A DNA stretch of 64,000 bases from Saprospiraceae bacterium (GTDB lineage Bacteria; Bacteroidota; Bacteroidia; Chitinophagales; Saprospiraceae), in assembly GCA_021299835.1 (NCBI GenBank), contig JAJTER010000024.1, positions 1 through 64,000 of the forward strand, read 5' to 3'. Under the pieces are notes generated by a model. That model worked only from the letters and a program-made list of their open reading frames with translations. It made no database searches and had not been told where the DNA came from. Below are positions 48,488-57,116 of this stretch, one piece after another (position 1 is the stretch's first letter; every line of letters begins with the position of its first letter). A program made the position numbers and the translations under genes.

Positions 48488-51265
48488 CGATTTCTTACCT
48501 GATTTTTCCTCACGTTCCTTAGCCTGTCGTTTCATTTCTTTCATGTCATCCATTTCAGGACTTTCTTTTAGTGCCTTCCAGTCAAATTTCTCATCAAAAG
48601 GATCCAATGCTTTTTGCGGGTCAAAAATCCTGGCATCTACGGGTAAGGCAATATAGGGAGAAAAATCAGGCTTATCGGTAAACATATCAGATAAATCGGA
48701 GGCAGAAGCATCGTATTGATTCAGATAAGGAATGCCCAGTATATTCCAGAATGTCTTGAAAATACTACCGAAGCTGCTATGAGTATGGCTGATATGATTG
48801 CGTTTTGTATAAGGAGATATAGCCATTAGCACGCTTCTATGGGCATCAACGTGATCTACCCCACCCTGCGCATCATCTTCTGTTATCAAAATGAGCATAT
48901 TTTTCCAATAAGGTGTTTTTGATAAAAACTCAACGATTCTGCCTACTGCCAGGTCATTATCGGCCATATAACTCTCCTTAAATGGGTAACCAGCCTCGGG
49001 TCTTTCTCCGGAACCATGATCATTTGGCAAAATAACAGTAAGCATACTGGGTAAACTATCTTTTCCGGGACCCCATTTCTCATTGAATTCCTTTTCAAAA
49101 ACAGTCATTCTGAACTGGTCAGGAATGGCCATATTGTAAGTAGCAAATTCGTAACTGGTTCTATCTAATAAAGGGGTTGGCATCGGATAATTTGCTTTAT
49201 GGCGAATGCCGCCATATTTGTAAGTGTCTTTATAATCAGCAGGTTCGAACATAACACCAAAACCAAAATTAAAGTACGATTTATCATGTCTGTACAAATG
49301 ATCCCACATGGAACCTGCTTCGTTATAATCTTCAGGGAAAATGGCTCCAGCAGCTCCGTTTATTCCTAAATTCCCGGGAGCTTCTGAATTTTCCTTATGC
49401 TCTCTGTTATTTCCATAATTAGCCGGCGTCGTAGCCTCTACCCATTCATTGGGATAAGTATTTGCCAACCAACGATGGCCGTCCGCTGAAACATCGGAAT
49501 CGACATAAAAATTATCACTTATCGCAAAGCGTTCAGCCAATTTTATATGGTTTGGCATAACATTTACATTTTCAATGACATTAGATTTATTTTTATTAGA
49601 CACAGTACGGTTTAATCCAAAAGGTGCCAACGTAGAGTCCCCCAGCCCATTCTTCATTTGGCCGAAAATATCGTCATACGTTCTATTTTCTTTTGAAATG
49701 AAAACAATGTGTTTGATTGGGGAATCTTTTTGCCCTGGAAAAAGTGGAATAGGATTATTCTTTCTGGCATTATATATTGGGCTATTAGCGGGAATAATTT
49801 TAAAATTATTCTCAATCACCTGTTTCGTTAAGGCAGGTAATTGATCATCCGTTGGAACATCAGTAACCTGAACGGCACCATGCATTAAATTGCCAATATA
49901 ACTTCCCGACACACCCATTTTAAAGGTAGAACCGCCATTGGGACCACTTCCAAAGCCCTTTGCATTGGAAATGATTAATTTTTTACCATCGGGTGAAACC
50001 TTTAATTTAGCTGGAAACCAAGCCGTAGGAATATGTCCCAAAACCTTTAATGTACTTACATCTATCACAGCCACAGCGTTAATGCCAGATTCTGCCACAT
50101 AAATTCTTTTTTCGTCAGGTGAAACCGCTAATCCAAAAGGAATAATACCTCTTAATGTAGCTAGCTTTTCTTCGGGCGCAAGCTTAATATGGGTTACAAT
50201 TTGCTGGTTTTCAGCGTTCAGCACGGTAATATTATCATTATTTCCATTACTAATAAATACATATTTCCCTGCAACGACCATAGAATTGGGACTTGAGCCA
50301 CCCACGGCAGGAATGCCTTCAACCAGGTCACCAATTAAATGTCCTGTTTTTATTTTAGCTGTTACCCGAGGCTGCAAATTATTTTCAACATTCACCGCCC
50401 AAACAGAAAAAGACTCCTCAGCATTAATGGGTCCCAATCCGGGTACTAATATAGAATCATTCTGATAACCACGCTCAGCCTCAGGCGTATTATAGGCAAA
50501 TACAGGTTTTTTAACGGAAGTCTTTTTCCACTCACCCTCTTCTTTTTTCCAGATATAGTCATATTGATACATTCCCACATTAGCCACATAGACTGTTTTC
50601 TCGTCTTTTGATAAAGCGATGCCAAAAGGATAGCGACCCACGGGACAAGAAGAAATCAGTTTTTTCTCAATAACATCTACAATTAGTATTCTGAATCCTA
50701 TTTGATCCACTGCAAAAAGATATCGTCCATCCTTACTTAACACCATGTCACCAATGTATCCATGTAAATAATTAAACTTATTATTTTTAAAACTGCAGTC
50801 AATATCTCCTTTCGATTTACCCGTATTTGCATCAAAAGAATAAATTTTATTAGCTTGTCCACCTGCAGCGTAAACGGTTTGATTATCGGGAGAAATAGCA
50901 ATACCCATGAAAACAGATTCCAAAACCCCTTTATCACTTTTTACGGTGGGTGGAATCTGAGTTATTTGAGGATTATCTGTTAGAATATTTTTTAAAATAC
51001 TTATGGATATTGGGCTCGTTCCAGAATTAGCTGTAATAGCGATAGAGCCATCCATACTGAGGGTTAAGCCATAAGGATGCGGAGCGACTTGATGCACTTT
51101 TCCGGAAGGTGTGATGACCCTGCCGTTAGGAATAATGGTTTTACCGTTTTTATCAATCTTTACATAACCATCACCAGCGGGTGCAGAAATGATAAATGGT
51201 ACCGATTGGGCATGTGTTAAAATGGAAATACCCACTAAAAGAACAAGAAAAAATAGTTGTCGCAT
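48458..51265 (-). CDS. Bifunctional YncE-like propeller/phosphoesterase, exported
   Basis: 935 residues from the ATG at 51265 (MRQLFFLVLLVGISILTHAQ signal). A TTG at 51280 extends the frame but sits in the promoter box. Residues 25-450 are a YVTN/YncE propeller (GMYQYDYIWK; YVFISNGNNDNITVLNAENQ; RIYVAESGINAVAVIDVSTL). Residues about 525-870 are an alkaline-phosphatase-superfamily phosphoesterase domain like acid phosphatase/phospholipase C: HIVFISKENRTYDDIFGQM, NFYVDSDVSADGHRW, VILPNDHGSG, ITEDDAQGGVDHVDAHRS. The C-terminus is a charged tail. Periplasmic or surface phosphate-ester hydrolysis is likely; substrate unknown. Confidence 0.87.
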   Translation of the reverse strand: MRQLFFLVLLVGISILTHAQSVPFIISAPAGDGYVKIDKNGKTIIPNGRVITPSGKVHQVAPHPYGLTLSMDGSIAITANSGTSPISISILKNILTDNPQITQIPPTVKSDKGVLESVFMGIAISPDNQTVYAAGGQANKIYSFDANTGKSKGDIDCSFKNNKFNYLHGYIGDMVLSKDGRYLFAVDQIGFRILIVDVIEKKLISSCPVGRYPFGIALSKDEKTVYVANVGMYQYDYIWKKEEGEWKKTSVKKPVFAYNTPEAERGYQNDSILVPGLGPINAEESFSVWAVNVENNLQPRVTAKIKTGHLIGDLVEGIPAVGGSSPNSMVVAGKYVFISNGNNDNITVLNAENQQIVTHIKLAPEEKLATLRGIIPFGLAVSPDEKRIYVAESGINAVAVIDVSTLKVLGHIPTAWFPAKLKVSPDGKKLIISNAKGFGSGPNGGSTFKMGVSGSYIGNLMHGAVQVTDVPTDDQLPALTKQVIENNFKIIPANSPIYNARKNNPIPLFPGQKDSPIKHIVFISKENRTYDDIFGQMKNGLGDSTLAPFGLNRTVSNKNKSNVIENVNVMPNHIKLAERFAISDNFYVDSDVSADGHRWLANTYPNEWVEATTPANYGNNREHKENSEAPGNLGINGAAGAIFPEDYNEAGSMWDHLYRHDKSYFNFGFGVMFEPADYKDTYKYGGIRHKANYPMPTPLLDRTSYEFATYNMAIPDQFRMTVFEKEFNEKWGPGKDSLPSMLTVILPNDHGSGERPEAGYPFKESYMADNDLAVGRIVEFLSKTPYWKNMLILITEDDAQGGVDHVDAHRSVLMAISPYTKRNHISHTHSSFGSIFKTFWNILGIPYLNQYDASASDLSDMFTDKPDFSPYIALPVDARIFDPQKALDPFDEKFDWKALKESPEMDDMKEMKRQAKEREEKSGKKSSNGPAKFKN

Positions 51266-51277
51266 GTTGTTTTTCTT

Positions 51278-51285
51278 CAAATCTA
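51278..51285 (-). promoter_or_regulatory. Promoter -7 box of the YncE/phosphoesterase gene
   Basis: Minus-strand TAGATTTG, full TAnnTTTG match. The upstream TTG candidate start (51280) lies inside it, so the ATG at 51265 is the start; the leader would be only about 7 nt. Confidence 0.55.
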
Positions 51286-51349
51286 CTTAAAATTTTACCA
51301 TCTTTATACGGATTTTTAGTCCTATTTATAAAGCAAATGATTAATTAAC

Positions 51350-52018
51350 ATGACCTTTACATTAAACCGACCTAAAATTAAAATTTGCTGTATCAGCAGT
51401 TTGGAAGAAGCTTTTCTTGCCATAAAACATGGTACTGATGCACTTGGACTTGTTGGAAATATGCCCAGTGGACCTGGTATAATATCGGATGAACTCATTT
51501 CACAAATAACTAAGCATATACCTCCTCCTATAGCGACTTTCTTGCTCACAAGTGAAAGGAAAGCATCAGATATTATAGCTCATCATCAAAAGGTACATAC
51601 AAATACCATACAAATAGTCGATTCCTTATTAGAAATGGACTATGCCAAGATTAGAGAAGCTATTCCAACTGTAAAAATAGTACAGGTTATTCATGTTCTA
51701 AATGAAAAACAAATAGAGGAAGCGCTGGAGGTTGAGCCATGGGTGGATGCTATTCTCCTGGATAGCGGAAATCCTAATCTGAAGGTTAAAATTTTAGGCG
51801 GAACGGGAAATTCACATGACTGGAAGTTAAGTAGAAAAATCAGGGAGGCGGTGAAAAAACCAGTTTTTTTAGCCGGTGGCATAAATGCTCAAAATGTGCA
51901 ACAAGCTATAGAGGAAGTCAATCCTTACGGCATAGATTTATGCAGTAGCGTAAGAACAAACGGACAGTTAGATGCCTCAAAGCTGGATATTTTTTTTAAG
52001 GCTATTCATATTTCTTAA
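51350..52018 (+). CDS. trpF: Phosphoribosylanthranilate isomerase-like protein (TrpF family), orphan
   Basis: 222-residue TIM barrel of the TrpF family. The catalytic Cys position is met by KICCIS (residues 11-16; usual KICG) and the catalytic Asp by DAILLDSG (about 135-142). The phosphate-binding end is VFLAGGINAQNV and GIDLCSSVRTNG. TrpF converts N-phosphoribosylanthranilate to CdRP in tryptophan synthesis. No other trp gene is nearby and Cys replaces Gly after the catalytic residue, so this may be a second copy with a different substrate. It has no signal peptide. A 14-bp palindrome (AACATTTAAATGTT, 52018-52031) overlaps its stop. Confidence 0.78.
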   Translation: MTFTLNRPKIKICCISSLEEAFLAIKHGTDALGLVGNMPSGPGIISDELISQITKHIPPPIATFLLTSERKASDIIAHHQKVHTNTIQIVDSLLEMDYAKIREAIPTVKIVQVIHVLNEKQIEEALEVEPWVDAILLDSGNPNLKVKILGGTGNSHDWKLSRKIREAVKKPVFLAGGINAQNVQQAIEEVNPYGIDLCSSVRTNGQLDASKLDIFFKAIHIS

Positions 52019-52060
52019 ACATTTAAATGTTGAGAATGTTAGGCTTAAAAAAAAATAAAC

Positions 52061-52504
52061 ATGGACAGAAGAACTTTTATTCAAGAATTAAGAGTACCCG
52101 TTTTAGCCACTTGTGCCATTTGCTTAGGGTCATGTGCTAAAGACGATATTACTACGCCAGGTGGAGGTAATACGGGGGGTAACAATACAGGTGGAAACAC
52201 CACGAATAGTTTTAAAGTCGATTTAACTAAAGAACTTCAAGCCGTTGGTTCTTTTATTTTTAACGATAAAATTATTGTAGTTCGTCTAGCCGCTGGAAGC
52301 GTCCCATCTTCTTTTGTTGCCTTGCAAAGAGCATGCACTCATCAGGGAACCGACGTCAATTGGAACGCATCTAAAAATGAATTCGTTTGTCCGAATCATG
52401 GCGCTCGTTTTAATACTTCAGGACAAAATATTGGAGGTCAATCTACCAGCGCTTTACCTGTGTACGCCATCAGTATTTCAGGAACCACGCTATCTGTTGG
52501 ATAA
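52061..52504 (+). CDS. Rieske [2Fe-2S] lipoprotein, probably Tat-exported
   Basis: 147 residues. The N-terminus has a twin-arginine motif (DRRTFIQ) and a lipobox LGSC (Cys25), followed by a Gly/Asn/Thr-rich linker (residues 32-50). The Rieske domain has both ligand pairs: CTH (C92, H94) and CPNH (C110, H113), with the second loop continuing GARFNTSG. Folded export by Tat fits cofactor insertion in the cytoplasm. It probably transfers electrons in the periplasm; no oxygenase or cytochrome bc partner is adjacent. Ends one base before the convergent WYL gene stop. Confidence 0.88.
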   Translation: MDRRTFIQELRVPVLATCAICLGSCAKDDITTPGGGNTGGNNTGGNTTNSFKVDLTKELQAVGSFIFNDKIIVVRLAAGSVPSSFVALQRACTHQGTDVNWNASKNEFVCPNHGARFNTSGQNIGGQSTSALPVYAISISGTTLSVG

Positions 52505-53389
52505 TTACTCCTCTTTGTTTTTTTCCAGAAATTTTAAGAATGGCTTTGAACCAAGGACGTTTACTTCCCCTCTCAGGCCTTTAACAAATCGAGCTGGGGG
52601 TGCAAAACTTTGAACTTTAACCTTAAAATGAAATCTACCCGTGCCATACATTTCATTAACGAATGGCTTGCACATTGGGAATTCGTCTTTAAGAATTAAA
52701 TAAGCTCTCATTGACATGTCCAGCTCGATGGTTTTATCGAGACTAGTACCTTGAAATCCAAAGATATCAGGTTTATTATACTTGTGTTGTTCTTCAAATT
52801 TGAAGGTTGCTTTAGTTATTTGTACCTCTGAAATACGCTCAACTTTAAAATATTTATTTTCACCCGATGAAACCTCGTAGGCAACAATAGCCTCATAATT
52901 AGGTGTAAATGCTATGGGTTCTACTAATCGATCTGATACTATCTGGCTATTTGCAGAATAATAATTTTTAAGAATTACCTGATTTTTCTGAGTGATAGCC
53001 TCGTAAAGGTTAAATATAATTTGAGAAAGATGCGCTTTAAAAATATTTTCTGCACCTACATTTGCTACCGTCAGTCCTTGTATTTTCTGTAATACACTTT
53101 GTGATAAATTATGTTGATTTCCTACACTTTGAACCAGTTTAACCAAGTAATCTATCTCTTGATCGGAAAGATTCAATGACTTTTTATCCACATCAGCAGG
53201 TAAAAAGTACCTGTTTTCATCGTCCTTTAATACTTTGATACCTAGCTCCGCTAAAAGATCCAGGTATCTATACACCGAGCGTTCAGAAATATCCAATAAA
53301 CTTACCAAGGTTTTCATACCTTTCGATGGCCTGGCTTTTAAAAAGTTAATCAACTCAAAAACCCTGAAAATTCTATTTTGATTGAACAT
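52505..53389 (-). CDS. HTH-WYL domain transcriptional regulator
   Basis: 294 residues from the ATG at 53389 (MFNQNRIFRVFELINFLKAR). A TTG at 53407 is upstream but lies in a TTTATTTG box (7 of 8 to the promoter consensus), so it is disfavoured. Residues about 5-65 are the HTH_11 type helix-turn-helix (TLVSLLDISERSVYRYLDLL). The C-terminal two thirds carry the WYL-type ligand-sensing domain (about 130-210: QVILKNYYSANSQIVSDRLV, YFKVERISEV). WYL regulators sense nucleotides or stress signals; target unknown. It may control the convergent Rieske or the CDP-alcohol cluster, but nothing shows it. Confidence 0.83.
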   Translation of the reverse strand: MFNQNRIFRVFELINFLKARPSKGMKTLVSLLDISERSVYRYLDLLAELGIKVLKDDENRYFLPADVDKKSLNLSDQEIDYLVKLVQSVGNQHNLSQSVLQKIQGLTVANVGAENIFKAHLSQIIFNLYEAITQKNQVILKNYYSANSQIVSDRLVEPIAFTPNYEAIVAYEVSSGENKYFKVERISEVQITKATFKFEEQHKYNKPDIFGFQGTSLDKTIELDMSMRAYLILKDEFPMCKPFVNEMYGTGRFHFKVKVQSFAPPARFVKGLRGEVNVLGSKPFLKFLEKNKEE

Positions 53390-53467
53390 AAATGAATATT
53401 TTTTCAAATAAAGTCATTTTTTTTTGCTTTTGAAAACTTACTGACCTTAATTGGCAAAATAAAGTAT

Positions 53468-53535
53468 TTATTTTGTAATAATTTTAGTTTTCAGCCAAGC
53501 CACCTTAGCTATTCAGCCAGTTAGGGTGGTTTTTT
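53468..53535 (+). ncRNA. Candidate short plus-strand transcript with intrinsic terminator
   Basis: A strong terminator (stem 53500-53510 with 53519-53529, then TTTTTT) points to the plus strand, yet no plus-strand gene lies upstream: the neighbour is the WYL gene on the minus strand. A TTATTTTG box (7 of 8) at 53468-53475 could start a transcript of about 55 nt. Its tail overlaps the stop codon of the convergent CDP-alcohol transferase gene. Evidence is structural only. Confidence 0.35.
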
Positions 53536-54304
53536 ATTGAATATATTTTTTCCGGTACCATATAAAAGGTAAAAAGAAAAAATTCAAACCGATAATAGAA
53601 GGTAATATCCATTCTAATTTATTTATGGCCAGTAGGAATGACATAATCAATAATTGAAATCCTAATCCATACATTGATAAAAAAGTCATAAACAAAGAAG
53701 GAAATGAAGTAGCTTTTGAGGCTTTGGGGTCTAAATAGTAAATAATTTTATCAAAAAGACCATAGCTTAACTTATACCATTGGAATAAAAAATTAACCTT
53801 TCGCTGACTTTCGCCCGGATAAGCATCTGGTGCATTTATTTCAAATATTTGACTTGTATGATCACTCCCGGCTGACTTATTTCGCAAGATTACGTAGTAA
53901 TAATTATAAAGAGTACCCTGGGTTTGCAAACTAAAAAAGGCAATGAGCATGATGAAAATGGAGACATCAGATTTCCAATAGAAGACCATTAAAAACATAA
54001 AATTTAACATAAGATCAAAAATGCTATCCAGATACCTGCCCACATAAGAAGGTTTATTTCTCATTCTTGCTAACTCTCCATCGGCTGCATCGATGACTGA
54101 TTTTAGAATGATAAAGAAGGCAGCCAGATAAAAATGGTCTGTGAGGATAAAATAAATAGCCAGCAATCCGCTAAGACCAAATAGAAAGGTCAGATGAACA
54201 GGCGTTATGCTTGTATTGAGAGAGGCTCTGGAAATAAATTTTGCAAAAAATCTGCCATAATCAGATAAATCCAAAAATTTATCTTTGTCAATAAGTTTAG
54301 GCAT
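53534..54304 (-). CDS. CDP-alcohol phosphatidyltransferase family membrane enzyme
   Basis: 256-residue integral membrane enzyme. The full CDP-alcohol phosphotransferase motif D72-x2-D75-G-x2-A79-R80-x8-G89-x3-D93-x3-D97 is present within DAADGELARMRN and GRYLDSIFD. About six hydrophobic helices follow the expected spacing. The family joins a CDP-linked lipid or alcohol to an alcohol acceptor in phospholipid head-group synthesis; the exact product (phosphatidylinositol-like, glycerophosphate or other) cannot be told. It is 25 bp downstream of the DUF1295 gene and likely in one operon with it, which suggests membrane-lipid work for both. Confidence 0.88.
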   Translation of the reverse strand: MPKLIDKDKFLDLSDYGRFFAKFISRASLNTSITPVHLTFLFGLSGLLAIYFILTDHFYLAAFFIILKSVIDAADGELARMRNKPSYVGRYLDSIFDLMLNFMFLMVFYWKSDVSIFIMLIAFFSLQTQGTLYNYYYVILRNKSAGSDHTSQIFEINAPDAYPGESQRKVNFLFQWYKLSYGLFDKIIYYLDPKASKATSFPSLFMTFLSMYGLGFQLLIMSFLLAINKLEWILPSIIGLNFFFLPFIWYRKKYIQ

Positions 54305-54329
54305 TATAATACTTAAAAGATGATTTTAA

Positions 54330-55253
54330 TTAATTCCTTTTTAGGAAATTCGGGATAAAGCGCGGTACTTTTTCCTGATATTCTTTATATTTCGGATATT
54401 TAGATGCTGAAATTTCCTCTGAAAAATTGGCACTTCCCCTGAATAAAAGAATTAAAAGAATAGCGCCACCTATAGACCAATTAAACCATTGACCCGTAGC
54501 CTGGACGCTGAACAGATACAAAATAACCCATATAGCTTGTTCTGCGGCATAATTAGGATGTCTGACAAAAGCCCATAAACCTTTAGATACAAATCCGTCT
54601 TCATATATCCCCAGGTCCTTATCGCTGTACATTCTATTATATTTTTCTGTTTGAAAATCGTATTGCTGCTGATCGGCAATATATTCAATGAATATGGCTG
54701 CCAAAAAAAGGAAAGCAAGAAGGTAATCAATCATTCCCACTGCAGCCACATTTTCTGCATACACGGCAATTACGGGTAGCGTAATAAGAAAAATGAGGGT
54801 ATTCTGGTAGAAGCAAATGAATCCCAAATTAAAAAGAGTCCAAATGAAAGGATTTTTAAGACCTGGTTTTTTTCGTAATATCGCCCAGCGATAATCCTCT
54901 TCACCTTCCCAAAATTTCCATGAATATGCTCCCCTTCTGGCAAAATTATAAGTAAGTCTCACTCCCCAGAGTGTAACTAAAATAGCCATAATTAACATCC
55001 TGTCATTCCACTGACCCAGATAAGCCATATACCAAACATAAACAACGGGTACAATACTCCATAGTTTGTCCACCTGCGAATAATTTTCTGTCAACTGCCC
55101 TACGGTAAAAGTGAATAAAATAACAGCTACTGCGATATAATAGGAATTTTCAATCATATTCCATTGAATATCATTGGGTGGCGTACCAAAATAGAACGCA
55201 CAGACTGGTAAAATAAAAAGGGTAATGAGCAGAAAAAATACCGTCTTTTTCAT
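54330..55253 (-). CDS. DUF1295 family membrane protein (steroid 5-alpha-reductase-like)
   Basis: 307 residues from the ATG at 55253 (MKKTVFFLLITLFILPVCAF); a TTG at 55289 gives 12 extra residues with no signal benefit and is disfavoured. It has about eight hydrophobic helices and the C-terminal SRD5A/ICMT-like signature: GIYEDGFVSKGLWAFVRHPN and YAAEQAIWVILY, then SEEISASKYPKYKEYQEKVP. Family members act on isoprenoid or fatty chains, usually NADPH-dependent, but DUF1295 substrates are not established. Coupled by position to the CDP-alcohol transferase gene. Confidence 0.82.
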   Translation of the reverse strand: MKKTVFFLLITLFILPVCAFYFGTPPNDIQWNMIENSYYIAVAVILFTFTVGQLTENYSQVDKLWSIVPVVYVWYMAYLGQWNDRMLIMAILVTLWGVRLTYNFARRGAYSWKFWEGEEDYRWAILRKKPGLKNPFIWTLFNLGFICFYQNTLIFLITLPVIAVYAENVAAVGMIDYLLAFLFLAAIFIEYIADQQQYDFQTEKYNRMYSDKDLGIYEDGFVSKGLWAFVRHPNYAAEQAIWVILYLFSVQATGQWFNWSIGGAILLILLFRGSANFSEEISASKYPKYKEYQEKVPRFIPNFLKRN

Positions 55254-55357
55254 GATTTTTTGGAGTTTGTTTACTATTCGAGGTAACAAAAGTCGGTAAA
55301 ACTAACTAAAATGCTCCTCATTATAAGTAGTTCTCTAAATAAAATTAAAATATACCT

Positions 55358-55365
55358 TAGCTTTG
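55358..55365 (+). promoter_or_regulatory. Promoter -7 box of the serine hydrolase at 55438
   Basis: TAGCTTTG, a full TAnnTTTG match, 73 bp before the ATG. The leader of about 67 nt shows no obvious fold. Confidence 0.5.
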
Positions 55366-55437
55366 GTATTATTCAAAAACTCATTTACTTTTTAACACAT
55401 TAATTTTTATTATCTTCCATAATTTAAATGGCAAAAA

Positions 55438-56958
55438 ATGAAATATCTAATTTTCCTTTTCCTTTGTTTTTCTTTGGTTGTACAAAGTCAAACAACCGAG
55501 TTTTTTTCTCCCAATTCCTTTGTTGATAAGGACAGGATAGAAAAAATAAAAAGCACGTTTTCCCTGGTCGAAAAAATGTACAGCGACCATTCAGTAAAAA
55601 ATCATTTTCCAGGTTATTCCTTCGGCATAGTGGTGGACGGACAACTCATTTTTAAGGGTAGTGGTGGGTTTTCCAACCTGGAAAATAAAACGCCTGCCTC
55701 TTCTTCCACCCTATTCAGAATTGCCTCCATGTCTAAAAGTTTCACCACTGCGGCTATTTTAAAACTGCGGGATGAAGGAAAATTGAGCTTAGATGATCCT
55801 ATTGAAAAATACCTGCCAGGTATTAAAAATCAAAAATTAACAGTGGACGGGCCTCCCATCAGCATAAGACATTGTATGAATCATTTAGCTGGTTTTCCAG
55901 AGGATAATCCATGGGGAGACAGACAGTTAGCAGATTCTGAGGAAGACCTGATACAACTTATAGGTAAAACCTTGTCCTTTTCCAATACGCCAGGTGTTTC
56001 TTATGAATATAGTAATCTGGGATTCACCATACTCGGTTATATTATTCATAAAGTTTCTGGTTTACCCTATAATGAATACATTCAAAAAAATATTCTTAGG
56101 CCTATTGGCATGCAGAATACAACCTACGAGTATTCAGAAGTGAAACCAGAATTATTAGCGCAGGGCTACCGTTTCATAGATGGAGAATGGAAAATTGAAC
56201 CCTTATTAGCCGATGGAATTTATGGTGCGATGGGAGGAATGATTACCTCCATAGATGAGTTTAGCCAATACGTTTCCCTTCATCAACAGGCCTGGCCAGA
56301 ACGAAATGATGCGGACAAAATGCCTATTAAAAGGGGAACCCTTAGAGAAATGCATGTTCCTCAAGCCTTTATAGGTCTAAATCCTGGATACACTTTGCCA
56401 AATGGTAAAAAAATGGCTACCACGTCTAGTTATACTTTTGGGCTGAATTGGATGAAAGACCAATGGGGAAAGACGAGTTTGGGACATAGTGGAGGCTTAC
56501 CAGGTTTTGGTAGTAATTGGCGTTTTATGCCGGAATATGGTATTGGCGTCATTTATTTTGCCAATGTCACTTATGCCCCAACCTCCGGACTTAATGTCGC
56601 TATACTTGACACCATCATTCAATTAGCCCAATTAAAACCGAGGAGCGTTTCTATCTCACCTATATTGGCGAAAAGACAAAAAGAAATGATAGACCTTTTA
56701 CCATCCTGGGAAAATTTGACCGATATTTTTGCTGACAATTTCTTTGCTGATTATATTTTGAAGGATCTAAAGACAGAATCAAACACTTTATTTTCAGCTG
56801 CAGGTAAAATCATTTCGGTTTCGCCTATTTTTCCTGAAAATCAATTAAGGGGCTATTGTATTTTGAAGGGAGAGAAAAAATCATTAAAATTGAGCTTTAC
56901 GTTAACTCCTGAAGTCCCTGCCCGTATTCAGGAATACCATTTGACAGAAATAAAATAA
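55438..56958 (+). CDS. Exported serine hydrolase (beta-lactamase/S12 family)
   Basis: 506 residues with signal peptide (MKYLIFLFLCFSLVVQSQ). The S12 motifs are intact: SMSK (S97, K100), YSNLGF as YxN (about 182-187), and GHSGGLPGFGSN in place of the KTG motif (about 350). A C-terminal domain of about 110 residues follows. Family members include D-aminopeptidases, esterases and carboxypeptidase-like enzymes; true beta-lactamase activity is less likely. It differs from the 17054 gene in having no GH3-like segment. It is monocistronic, convergent with the PAS-LuxR gene. Confidence 0.88.
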   Translation: MKYLIFLFLCFSLVVQSQTTEFFSPNSFVDKDRIEKIKSTFSLVEKMYSDHSVKNHFPGYSFGIVVDGQLIFKGSGGFSNLENKTPASSSTLFRIASMSKSFTTAAILKLRDEGKLSLDDPIEKYLPGIKNQKLTVDGPPISIRHCMNHLAGFPEDNPWGDRQLADSEEDLIQLIGKTLSFSNTPGVSYEYSNLGFTILGYIIHKVSGLPYNEYIQKNILRPIGMQNTTYEYSEVKPELLAQGYRFIDGEWKIEPLLADGIYGAMGGMITSIDEFSQYVSLHQQAWPERNDADKMPIKRGTLREMHVPQAFIGLNPGYTLPNGKKMATTSSYTFGLNWMKDQWGKTSLGHSGGLPGFGSNWRFMPEYGIGVIYFANVTYAPTSGLNVAILDTIIQLAQLKPRSVSISPILAKRQKEMIDLLPSWENLTDIFADNFFADYILKDLKTESNTLFSAAGKIISVSPIFPENQLRGYCILKGEKKSLKLSFTLTPEVPARIQEYHLTEIK

Positions 56959-57073
56959 AAAAAAAGACCGGAATCTCACCTGAGGGAGATTCCGGTTACC
57001 TATTACTCTCGATTTAACTTTTATACTATATCTTAATTAAAGATTATATGGTTCTATTGTGTAAACAAAGATA
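56956..57073 (-). ncRNA. Candidate small RNA with promoter, CGAGAGTAATAG motif and terminator
   Basis: On the minus strand TATCTTTG (57073-57066) is a full promoter -7 box. About 60 nt later comes TCGAGAGTAATAG (57014-57002), and 5 nt after that an 11-bp perfect terminator stem with a T-run. The predicted RNA would be about 100 nt, starting near 57060. It lies just downstream of the PAS-LuxR gene and could instead be its 3' UTR, since no terminator separates them. The same motif sits before another terminator at 60933-60950. Confidence 0.45.
56967..56996 (-). terminator. Intrinsic terminator (minus strand)
   Basis: Arms ACCGGAATCTC (56967-56977) and GAGATTCCGGT (56986-56996), loop of 8, with an A-run on the left that is a T-run for minus-strand transcripts. 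It serves the PAS-LuxR gene or the small RNA candidate. Confidence 0.85.
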
Positions 57074-57116
57074 AACGGGAGTAGTCTCTAATCATATACT
57101 CATAAATGAGTATTTT

